The notes under the pieces were generated by a model. The model had not been told where the DNA came from and made no database searches. It worked only from the letters and a program-made list of their open reading frames with translations. A DNA stretch of 14,034 nucleotides from JACNIV01 sp965370415 (lineage in GTDB: Bacteria > Cloacimonadota > Cloacimonadia > Cloacimonadales > TCS61), in NCBI GenBank assembly GCA_965370415.1, contig CBDUTJ010000059.1, positions 1-14,034 on the forward strand. The letters are read 5' to 3'. The position numbers and the translations under genes were made by a program. Every line of letters starts with the position of its first letter. Positions within the stretch are counted from its first letter, which is position 1. Shown piece by piece: positions 1-7,800 of the stretch.

Positions 1-2
1 CA

Positions 3-611
3 CTGGCCAGAAAATTAAAATATATTTATATTGATACAGGTGCTATGTACCGTGCCTGCGCATTGTGTTCCCTGGAAAATAACATCAATTTAAAAAATAT
101 TCCAAAACTTATTACAATGCTCGATAAAATAGACATTAAGATATTCTATTCCGAGAAAGGGAATAAAATATTCTTGAATGAAAATGACATAAGCCAACGA
201 ATCCGCGAAGCAGATATTACCAAGCTTTCTTCTGAAATTGCAAAGATAAATATAGTACGCAAAAAGATGGTTTTATCACAAAGAGAGATTGGCAAGAATG
301 GTGGAGTTATCATGGATGGCAGGGACATTGGGACGGTTGTTTTTCCCAATGCAGATTTTAAGTTCTTTATGATAGCCGATGAAAAAACCAGGGCTCTACG
401 CCGTTGGAAAGAAGCTGCAGATAAGGGTGAGAACCTTTCTCTAAAAGATATCGAAAAAGAACTTATCTGGCGCGATACGAATGACTCTTCACGCAAGATC
501 TCGCCATTGAAGCAGGCGGAAGATGCAATTTCTGTTGATACCAGCAACATGACCATCGATGATCAGGTTGAATTTCTCTTTGAGATCATAAAGAGAGGAA
601 AAAGTGCGTAA
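3..611 (+). CDS. cmk: Cytidylate kinase, 5'-truncated by the window edge
   Basis: Cmk phosphorylates CMP and dCMP to the diphosphates with ATP, in the cytoplasm, for nucleotide supply. The reading frame is already open at position 3 and reads LARKLKYIYIDTGAMYRA, the conserved stretch just after the P-loop. The ATG at 45 is therefore an internal Met and not the start. About 20 N-terminal residues, including the ATP-binding P-loop, lie upstream of the window. Further family signatures are GRDIGTVVFP (codons from about 318) and the C-terminal RDTNDSSRKISPLKQAEDA followed by VDTS, which includes the nucleotide-binding Arg/Asp/Ser residues. The visible 202 residues plus the missing part fit the usual length of about 220-230. 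The gene overlaps the following acyltransferase by 8 bp, so it heads or belongs to a translationally coupled operon. Identification is secure; only the N-terminus is unseen. Confidence 0.95.
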   Translation: MARKLKYIYIDTGAMYRACALCSLENNINLKNIPKLITMLDKIDIKIFYSEKGNKIFLNENDISQRIREADITKLSSEIAKINIVRKKMVLSQREIGKNGGVIMDGRDIGTVVFPNADFKFFMIADEKTRALRRWKEAADKGENLSLKDIEKELIWRDTNDSSRKISPLKQAEDAISVDTSNMTIDDQVEFLFEIIKRGKSA

Positions 612-1200
612 AACATATTCGTTAATTACAAATCTTGTGAAATATTATATAACAATTTTCTGGGGGTTAGAAATAATTAATAAAGAAAGACTGAGTTCAG
701 TTCAAAACTGTATTATAGCTCCAAATCACGTTGCTGCTGTTGATCCTTTTTTTATTGGATCGATAATTCCGGTTGAAATTTATTATCTGGCAAAAATTGA
801 ACTTTTCAGGAATAAAGCAGTTGGGAGTATTCTGAAATTCCTTAATGCTATTCCGGTAAAAAGAGGTATGATAGATAAAGCTGCCATTAGATTCGTTACC
901 CAGGTTCTGAATAAAGGTCATTCGATTTTGATCTTTCCCGAAGGGACCAGGAAATCTGCTTCTGTAAAATCTGGAGTAGGAAAATTTGCAATGCAGTTGA
1001 AAAAGGATATTCTGCCAATTTATATTAAAAATTCACCATTTTTTTGGAAGTGTTTTCTTAGAAAAGAAAAGTTGAAAATAGTAATTGGGGAAAAAATTAA
1101 GGCAGAAAGCTTTTCAAATTTGGATGAAATAAAAGAAAATTATCGTAGTCTGGCAGAGCATGTTTTAAAAAAGATAAATGAGTTGAGTAATGAGTGTTAA
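604..1200 (+). CDS. plsC: 1-acyl-sn-glycerol-3-phosphate acyltransferase (PlsC family)
   Basis: This family acylates lysophosphatidic acid to phosphatidic acid at the inner membrane, a step in phospholipid synthesis. The catalytic HX4D motif is seen as NHVAAVD (H42, D47), and the glycerol-phosphate binding motif as FPEGTR (residues 111-116). The intermediate block IPVKRG (83-88) matches the family's third motif. Length (198 aa) is normal for the short PlsC form. A hydrophobic N-terminal stretch (about residues 14-25) could anchor it in the membrane. The start is GTG at 604, which overlaps the end of cmk by 8 bp and is preceded by a good ribosome-binding site (gagagga, 593-599 region). The next gene overlaps its end by 11 bp. 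The acyl-donor type (ACP or CoA) and exact substrate cannot be told from sequence, so the symbol is a family-level assignment. Confidence 0.9.
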   Translation: MRKTYSLITNLVKYYITIFWGLEIINKERLSSVQNCIIAPNHVAAVDPFFIGSIIPVEIYYLAKIELFRNKAVGSILKFLNAIPVKRGMIDKAAIRFVTQVLNKGHSILIFPEGTRKSASVKSGVGKFAMQLKKDILPIYIKNSPFFWKCFLRKEKLKIVIGEKIKAESFSNLDEIKENYRSLAEHVLKKINELSNEC

Positions 1201-2077
1201 AATCGCAGAAAATTCCGGGTTTTGTTTTGGTGTAAAAAGGGCAATAAAAATTGCTTTGGAAGCAGCACAGGGTAATCACCAGATCGTTACCCTGGGACCG
1301 ATAATCCATAATCCGCAAATGGTGGAAAAACTTGCCAGTGAAGGGATTGAAAGAGTGAATGAAGTTTCTGAAATTCAGGGCAGACCCACCATTATCCGTT
1401 CTCATGGAGTAAAAAAAGAGATACTGGAAGAACTTATAGCAAACGACATAGAAATAATCAATGCCACCTGTCCCTATGTTTCCAAAACACAAGAGTACGC
1501 CAAAGAACTAAGCGAACAAGGATATCTAGTGGTCATTATGGGTGATAAAAATCATCCGGAAGTTATGGCTTTAAGTTCTTATATAGAAGGTGAATGCTTA
1601 ATTGTTACCGGTGCGGAAGATGTACCTGAAAAAAAATATCAAAAAGTTGGAATTATTTCTCAAACTACTCGAAAGATAGACGATTTACAGAAGCTTGTAA
1701 GTACGTTTATTCCAAAATGCCACGAGATGCGTGTTATGAATACTATTTGTAATGCCACCAGTATTCGCCAGGAATCTACTTTGGAACTAGCCAAAGAGAG
1801 CGACCTGATGATAGTAGTAGGAGGCAGGAATAGCTCGAATACAAAAATGCTTGCCAAAATCAGTGAAGATTTTGTAGAGACATTTCATATTGAAACGGCG
1901 TGCGAAATCGATAAAAAGTGGTTTAAAGATAAGGAAAATATCGGTTTAACAGCTGGTGCTTCCACGCCTGATTGGGTAATTGTGGAAGTGTATAATAAAA
2001 TAATTGAATATATGGGGAATATCAACCAAAAGGTCGATGAGATCAAAGATATCCCTGGGTTCAAGGAGGAAGAATGA
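1190..2077 (+). CDS. ispH: 4-hydroxy-3-methylbut-2-enyl diphosphate reductase
   Basis: IspH is the last enzyme of the MEP (non-mevalonate) pathway. It reduces HMBPP to IPP and DMAPP with an iron-sulfur cluster. The three cluster cysteines are present: C12 in GFCFGVKRA, C94 in NATCPYV and C187 in TICNATSIRQ. The substrate-binding residues of the family are also visible: H40, H72 in RSHG, H122 and the proton-donor E124 in NHPEVMAL, and the late GGRNSSNT motif (211-218). At 295 residues it has full family length and no S1 fusion. The start ATG at 1190 overlaps plsC by 11 bp and has only a weak Shine-Dalgarno, so translation is probably coupled to plsC. Its end overlaps rpsA as ATGA. The next gene encodes S1, a neighbourhood that recalls the IspH-S1 fusion proteins known in some Clostridia; here the two are separate. 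Confidence 0.96.
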   Translation: MSVKIAENSGFCFGVKRAIKIALEAAQGNHQIVTLGPIIHNPQMVEKLASEGIERVNEVSEIQGRPTIIRSHGVKKEILEELIANDIEIINATCPYVSKTQEYAKELSEQGYLVVIMGDKNHPEVMALSSYIEGECLIVTGAEDVPEKKYQKVGIISQTTRKIDDLQKLVSTFIPKCHEMRVMNTICNATSIRQESTLELAKESDLMIVVGGRNSSNTKMLAKISEDFVETFHIETACEIDKKWFKDKENIGLTAGASTPDWVIVEVYNKIIEYMGNINQKVDEIKDIPGFKEEE

Positions 2078-4251
2078 TTGTTAACGATCAAAACGAAGGT
2101 ACGGATGTAAAAGATCCTATCGAAAAAGAAGAACAGAAGGAAGAAAAAAAAGAAGTAGTTAAAGAAACTGTAGAGGAAATTAAAGCTGAAGACGCAGAAA
2201 AAGTAGAAACGAAAAAGGAAAAAACCACACCCCCAAAAACCAGGAAGAAAAACAACAATGAAGAAGACATGATGTCTTTATTTGATGAGCACTTCAGTAA
2301 ATTTGATAAGGGTAAGATCGTCGAAGGCACAGTAGTAAGCGTTGATGAACGTTCGGTGCTTGTTGACATAGGGTTTAAATCTGAAAGTGCTATCTCTATT
2401 CGCGAATTTACCAACGCAAACTTACCAGAGATAGGTAGCCAGTTAAAAGTTTTTATAGATTCTGTTGAGGATGGCTCTGGTAGGCTGAGACTATCCAAAA
2501 AGAAAGCCGATTTCTATTTGAACATTGATCAGCTTGATGAAAAAATGAAAAATAATGAATCTGTTCAAGGTGTTCTCCGTCGACGCGTTAAGGGTGGAAT
2601 GATCGTAGACATTGATGACCTGGAAGCATTCCTGCCGGGATCACAGATATCTACCAAACCCATTCCCAATCTTGATCAGTTTATTGGTAAAGAGAGTGAT
2701 TTTAAGATTCTAAAAATAGATAGAGAACGCAGAAATATAATCGTATCCCGTAAAAAAGTTCTTATTGAGGAACAAGAATCACGCCTGAAAGAGCTGAAAG
2801 CTAAGATCGTGGAAGGTAGTGAACTGGATGGCGAAGTTAGAAATATAACAGATTACGGTGCTTTCATCGATCTGGGCGGTATTGATGGGCTCTTACATAT
2901 TACAGATATGAGTTGGGGACACATTAAACACCCATCTGATATGTTAAATATAGGCGATAAAGTTAAGGTTAAAATTCTTAATTACGATGAAAAAGCCGGC
3001 AAGGTGTCTTTAGGGCTCAAGCAACTGGTCCCACATCCCTGGGCAAATATCGAGGCAAAATACCCCGAAGGAACAATTGTTAGTGGTAAGGTTGTAAACA
3101 TAACGAACTATGGTGTTTTTGTGGAATTAGAATCAGGTGTGGAAGGATTGGTTCACATTTCAGAAATGAGCTGGACCAAAAAGATAAAACATCCCAAGCA
3201 GTTGCTGAAACTTGGTGATACGATCAAAGCAATCGTGCTTACTACTTCAAGAGAAGATAAAAGAATTTCACTTGGCATCAAGCAGATGGAACCAAATCCT
3301 TGGCTTACTATCGAGGAAAGGTATCCTATGGATTCCAAGATTAAGGGTGTGGTTAAAAGCATCACTCCTTTTGGTGTGTTTATTGAAATTGAGAACGATA
3401 TCGAAGGTCTTATTCATATTTCTGATATTTCCTGGACAAAACGAATTTATCATCCCAAAGAAGTCTTCCAGAAAGGACAGGAAATAGAGGTTAAAATACT
3501 ATCTATTGATAAAACTTTACACCGTATTGCTCTGGGCGTAAAACAACTTCAACCCGATCCTTGGGAGAACCTTGATAAGAAACTTCCGATTAATTCCGAA
3601 GTAAAAGCAAACATTGTTAAGATCATTTCCAAAGGTGTATTGGTTGATGTAGGAGTAGATGATTATACTGTGGAAGGTTTTATTCCCCTTTCCCACCTTG
3701 CAATTCCCGGACTGAAAAAGGCAGGTATGGCTTTTGAAACGGAAGAAAAACTTCCGCTTAAAATCATTGAACTCGATCTGGAGAACAGGCGATTGATCCT
3801 CAGTGTGAAAGCTTACTTCTTTGCCAGAGATGAAAAAGAACTCGAAGATTTTGTTGATGTACACACAAAAAGAATTACAGAAAAAACAGAGAAACGCAGA
3901 GCCATCAAAGAGAACCTGGTAGAAGAAACTCCCAAGAAAGAAAAAGAAAAGATTGAAGAAAAAACAGAAGAAAAAATCGAAGAAAAAATTTCAGGCGAAA
4001 AACCTGCTGAAGAACCTATCAAACAGGAAGCACCTGTAGAAGCCAAAGAAAAGACAACTGATGAGAAGCCAGTAAAAACAACAGTGAAAAAAACCACCGA
4101 AGAAAAAAAGAAAAAAACAGCAAAGAAGAAAACAAAAAAAGACAAAGAACCTATTAAAAAACCTGCAGGGAAGAAAGTAAAAGCTAAAGAAAAATCTGAA
4201 AAGACGGCAAAAAAAACTACAGAAGAAAAAACTAAAGAAAAGAGTAAATAA
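2074..4251 (+). CDS. rpsA: 30S ribosomal protein S1, six S1 domains with long charged extensions
   Basis: S1 binds mRNA on the small ribosomal subunit and helps translation initiation. Six OB-fold S1 repeats can be traced at about residues 79-142, 163-227, 248-316, 333-403, 420-490 and 507-578. Repeats 3-5 carry the strongest signatures (for example DYGAFIDL, GLLHITDMSW and VSLGLKQL), and repeats 1, 2 and 6 are more diverged, as is usual for S1. What is unusual is the ends. Residues about 12-62 are Glu/Lys rich, and residues about 617-725 form a low-complexity tail of EK- and KKT-type stretches, giving 725 aa where around 550-600 is usual. The start ATG at 2074 overlaps the ispH stop (ATGA) and has a strong upstream site, aaggagga (2063-2070), with a short 3-nt gap. 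A terminator follows at 4273-4301. Identity is sure; the role of the tails is unknown. Confidence 0.93.
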   Translation: MIVNDQNEGTDVKDPIEKEEQKEEKKEVVKETVEEIKAEDAEKVETKKEKTTPPKTRKKNNNEEDMMSLFDEHFSKFDKGKIVEGTVVSVDERSVLVDIGFKSESAISIREFTNANLPEIGSQLKVFIDSVEDGSGRLRLSKKKADFYLNIDQLDEKMKNNESVQGVLRRRVKGGMIVDIDDLEAFLPGSQISTKPIPNLDQFIGKESDFKILKIDRERRNIIVSRKKVLIEEQESRLKELKAKIVEGSELDGEVRNITDYGAFIDLGGIDGLLHITDMSWGHIKHPSDMLNIGDKVKVKILNYDEKAGKVSLGLKQLVPHPWANIEAKYPEGTIVSGKVVNITNYGVFVELESGVEGLVHISEMSWTKKIKHPKQLLKLGDTIKAIVLTTSREDKRISLGIKQMEPNPWLTIEERYPMDSKIKGVVKSITPFGVFIEIENDIEGLIHISDISWTKRIYHPKEVFQKGQEIEVKILSIDKTLHRIALGVKQLQPDPWENLDKKLPINSEVKANIVKIISKGVLVDVGVDDYTVEGFIPLSHLAIPGLKKAGMAFETEEKLPLKIIELDLENRRLILSVKAYFFARDEKELEDFVDVHTKRITEKTEKRRAIKENLVEETPKKEKEKIEEKTEEKIEEKISGEKPAEEPIKQEAPVEAKEKTTDEKPVKTTVKKTTEEKKKKTAKKKTKKDKEPIKKPAGKKVKAKEKSEKTAKKTTEEKTKEKSK

Positions 4252-4272
4252 TATATTCAGATAAAAAGAAAG

Positions 4273-4301
4273 AGGCTGTCCGGTAATACCGGACGCCTTT
4301 T
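4273..4301 (+). terminator. Rho-independent terminator after rpsA
   Basis: A perfect 7-bp stem, gtccggt/accggac (4278-4284 with 4288-4294, loop aat), is extended by aggc/gcct (4273-4276 with 4295-4298) across a single bulged t, and ends in a short run of four T. It lies 21 bp after the rpsA stop and only 19 bp before the aroK start. aroK transcription must therefore come from read-through or from a promoter overlapping this hairpin. Confidence 0.8.
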
Positions 4302-4320
4302 ATGTTTTCAGGAGAAAACA

Positions 4321-4803
4321 ATGAAAGATGATGGGATGATTTTTTTAATTGGTTTCATGGGAGCCGGTAAAACATACCTGGGCAAACAACTTGCTGCAAA
4401 ACTGGAACTTCCTTTTTATGATATCGACCTGGAAATAGAGAAAAAAGCCAATCTCGATGTGAATGATATTTTTACAAAAAAAGGTGAACAATATTTCAGA
4501 AAAATTGAAACTGAAGTTTTACTTAACTGGGATAAACCCGGCGTAATCGCTACCGGCGGTGGAATTGTGGAAAAAGAAGAGAACAGAAAATTCCTGAAAC
4601 AGGAGCAGCATAAAATTATCTGGCTGCATACACCCTGGGAAATTATCAGGTCTCGCATTGTGAATTCCTACCGGCCTATTGCTGTAGAAAGGACGGAATC
4701 AGAACTATTTACACTCTGGGATCAGCGGCTGCACCTGTACAAAGAATGTGCAGATATAGTTTTTAGTGGAAATGACCTGGAAGAATTGCACGATTTGATT
4801 TGA
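4321..4803 (+). CDS. aroK: Shikimate kinase
   Basis: This enzyme phosphorylates shikimate with ATP to shikimate-3-phosphate, in the chorismate (aromatic amino acid) pathway. The P-loop GFMGAGKT is at residues 11-18. The shikimate-binding residues of the family are in their expected places: D34 and D36 in YDIDLEIE, R60 in QYFRKIE, the triple glycine ATGGGIV (G79-G81), the lid Arg in YRPI (R118) and R136 in DQRLHLY. At 160 aa it is slightly short at the C-terminus but complete. The ATG at 4321 has a well-spaced aggag (4310-4314), which favours it over the ATG at codon 6. The gene sits alone between two terminators. Whether it is called aroK or aroL cannot be decided and does not matter functionally. 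Confidence 0.94.
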   Translation: MKDDGMIFLIGFMGAGKTYLGKQLAAKLELPFYDIDLEIEKKANLDVNDIFTKKGEQYFRKIETEVLLNWDKPGVIATGGGIVEKEENRKFLKQEQHKIIWLHTPWEIIRSRIVNSYRPIAVERTESELFTLWDQRLHLYKECADIVFSGNDLEELHDLI

Positions 4804-4825
4804 ATCATTTTATAGAGAATAAACA

Positions 4826-4849
4826 AAAGCCCCGGAAATCCGGGGCTTT
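4826..4849. terminator. Strong bidirectional terminator between aroK and the peptidase genes
   Basis: A perfect 10-bp inverted repeat, aaagccccgg/ccggggcttt (4826-4835 with 4840-4849), has the tetraloop aaat. Because the arms end in A and T runs, it reads as a terminator on both strands. It can stop aroK from the left and the convergent peptidase operon from the right. Confidence 0.9.
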
Positions 4850-4863
4850 ATTGTAATTAGAGA

Positions 4864-4884
4864 GGACAGATTAATAATCTGTCC
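4864..4884. repeat. Second palindrome just past the end of the C25 peptidase gene
   Basis: A perfect 9-bp inverted repeat, ggacagatt/aatctgtcc (4864-4872 with 4876-4884, loop aat), sits directly after the stop codon of the minus-strand gene (4886-4888). No T run follows it on the minus strand, so it is not a classic terminator by itself. It could protect the mRNA 3' end or act together with the adjacent terminator at 4826-4849. Confidence 0.6.
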
Positions 4885-4885
4885 C

Positions 4886-7800
4886 CTATTTTAGGAGGAT
4901 CATTTTCTTGGTAGAAGTGTACCTGCTGCTGTTACCTTCGGATACCATTTTGTAGAAGTATAATCCGCTGGCAGAAGTTCTGCCGTTGTTATCTTTTCCG
5001 TCCCACATAATTGTATGATACCCTGCAGATTGATTTCCATCGGCTAAAGTTTTCACTTTCTGTCCCTTGATGTTGAATATCTCTAAATTGATTTTGGAAT
5101 CTTCATGAAGCGCATATTTTATGGATGTGGTGGGATTGAAAGGATTGGGGAAATTGCCGGTAAGTTCGGTTCTAACCGGGATCAGTACATTATCGTTTCC
5201 TACTTCAGGCTCCAGCACAAAGTCGATATCGCTGGTTGTGGCACCTTCCAGTACTTCTACACCTAGAGCAGTTTGTGTAATATATCCTTCCAGAGAAGCA
5301 GTTACATCATAGGTTCCCGGTATAACTTCCAGTGTGTAGTTTCCAGATGCATCCGGATTGGTTGTTATGCCACCGGCATTAACTATAACCTCTTCCACAT
5401 TACCGGTACCACCGAGCAAGGTTACGTTACCTTCAATATACCCTAAAATTCGTGGACCACCACCTAAGATCACATCATCTAAATACCAGTGGTCAAGATT
5501 ATATGAATTACCATCAAAAACAAAGGCAAGCTGGAAAGTAGAAGAACCCACATCGGGAGTTATGATATCAAGCTCGAGTATTTCAGGACCCACATTCCCG
5601 GTTGGATTGATTTCCCAGACTGTATTCCAATTTGCACCATCGCTGGTTGTTTCCACACGTAAGCTGTAACCACTACTATAATCATCTAAATAATGTTTAA
5701 ATTCAAGTTCCAATGAAGAAGAACCTGTTGTGTTAACCGATAAAGAGATCAATCTTTGAACTGCTGTAGTAGATGGACTCCAATTGAACCGAGCTTCCGG
5801 AGCAGTTCCACCTGCATTGCTGCTGTTATTTCCTCCCCAGTTACTTCCGCCGGTAATTGCCCAACCTGTAGGGGGGAAGGATGTGAAATATTCTTCGATA
5901 AGATAGTCACCGATTTGAACATCAAAAGACCCTGACCCTGTAACTCCACCATCAGATGATATTGCCACATTGAATATTGCCATATGTGCTTGTGGAGTGC
6001 TGGGACTGGAAGTTGCATTGAAAGATTCTTCGTAACTTCCGCCAATAGTAATATCTCCATAATCAGCCTGACTTGAGTTTATTGTAATATATGGATCAGC
6101 AGTAAGTAATTCTCCTATTACATTGAAGGCATCTGAACTACCATTATTTTCCACAGTTATAAATATATCAACGGTTTCACCGGCATCCCAGAAATAATCG
6201 CCATTACCCTGAGCAGTATCATCGATCAGATAACTTCCCATTTCCAGAACGGGTGCATGAGCATTGATGATGAATGTGCTGGTCCATGTATCGGTGCCAT
6301 CAGTTGCTTCCAATGTAAAGAGAATTCCATGTCCATCAGGAACATTGCCATCAACTTCAAAGGCAAAAGCGCCATTCTGGGTTACTGTTTGTCCAGCGGG
6401 GATATTGCCAAAATTCTGATTATCATCCAGGATGGTTACATATTGATCGGTAGTAGAAAGAATTGCATCCACATTATCTGCCTGTGCGGTTCCCACGTTA
6501 CTCAAAGTCACATCAAGAAGTACGGATTCACCATAATCAAGCAGGTTATTATTATTGCCACTCGAATCGTCTATAACGTAACTATCAAACATAACATAAG
6601 GTCCTGCCGTAAGGATCACCGTAATGTCATCATAGATCGTTTCAATATTAAAACCGGTAATAATCATTTTTGCATCACCGGCAATTAATGAATGGGAAAT
6701 TGTCACACTACCATTTAAATCAGTAGTTCCGCTGTAAGCAACGTTATCCTGGTATAATGTAACGAATGCACCTTCTACTGGAGAGCCACCGCTGGTTATT
6801 GTTGTTGTGAAATCAACGCCCATCAATACAACATTATTGGAAAGAACGATTTCAGCGGGAGTATCGGTTCGTACCTGCAAAGAGGCATCTCCGAATACAT
6901 GCCAGGTTTCCATCATGGGTTGTCCACCACCATATTCTTCCATGGTCATTAAAATAGAACCATTGAAACACATTGCTCCGTAGGTAGTTTTTTGAACATC
7001 GGTCGTAATACCGTTTTGTCCCGGATACAATGCGTAATCGTAACCGCCGATCAGAAGGTCGTTCAAATAATCCTGTCCTCTCATAGGAGGATCCCAGGAT
7101 TGGTTGATCGTAGCAGCATACATTCCCACAGCTCCACCACCATCTTTTTTCAGCCAGGCTTCGGCAAAACATTCTCCATCATCAAAAGCTCCATTCACAC
7201 AAGCCACGGAAATAATAAAGGGAAGTTTTTCACCGTTAGTCAGCATATTCACATGTGTATTATTGAAACCCGAAGAACCCCATGAGGTCATTGAACCGTG
7301 GCCACAATAGTTAATGATACTTGCACCGGTATTCACAGCATTTGCTACCATTGTTGCATTAGCACTGGGATCATAGATCGGAGTATGAGTATCGTAGGTG
7401 AAAGGATCAAGTTTGTTATCATAAATATTTTGAATATGCACGTAATCCAATTCTCCATCATCGCCAGGACCCTGACTGGAGGCGATCCCGATAGCTGCTT
7501 TATACCAGGTTTCTCCCAATTGCGGAGTCTGTTCGTAAGTGATAGATTTATTCACCTGAACAGTTACATCATTCGCTGAATTGGAAGAGAATCTTCCCAC
7601 GATTAGATCGGGATAAGCGTCACCGCCCACAACGCAACCCAAATTTGGATCGGCAGCAGCACCACCGCTGGTAGCTCCTTGAATATCTGCCCAGTCTCCT
7701 ACTATCTGAACATAGAGAATATCATTATGGGCTGTATACTGGTTGCTTACAAGGCTGATCACGTTTGTTCCGGTTGCCACTTCTTCCACGTAAACTGTAT

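Noticed and set aside
45..47. ATG at 45 as the start of cmk
   Set aside because: The frame is open upstream and encodes the conserved IDTGAMYRA block, so this Met is internal.
146..556. Open frame of 136 codons on the minus strand inside cmk
   Set aside because: It lies fully antisense to clear cmk motifs, has no ribosome-binding site and shows no recognisable family.
1097..1492. Open frame of 131 codons on the minus strand across plsC and ispH
   Set aside because: Antisense to two genes with intact catalytic motifs; its translation is rich in Phe, Tyr and Cys, as is usual for a shadow frame.
2104..2250. A/G-rich tract in the 5' part of rpsA as a possible tandem DNA repeat
   Set aside because: The run of GAA and AAA codons has no fixed unit; it is explained by the Glu/Lys-rich protein segment.
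6257..6688. Open frame of 143 codons on the plus strand within the RgpB-like gene
   Set aside because: It is antisense to the CARDB-like and Ig-like modules, whose pattern is clear on the minus strand; the peptide looks like no known protein.
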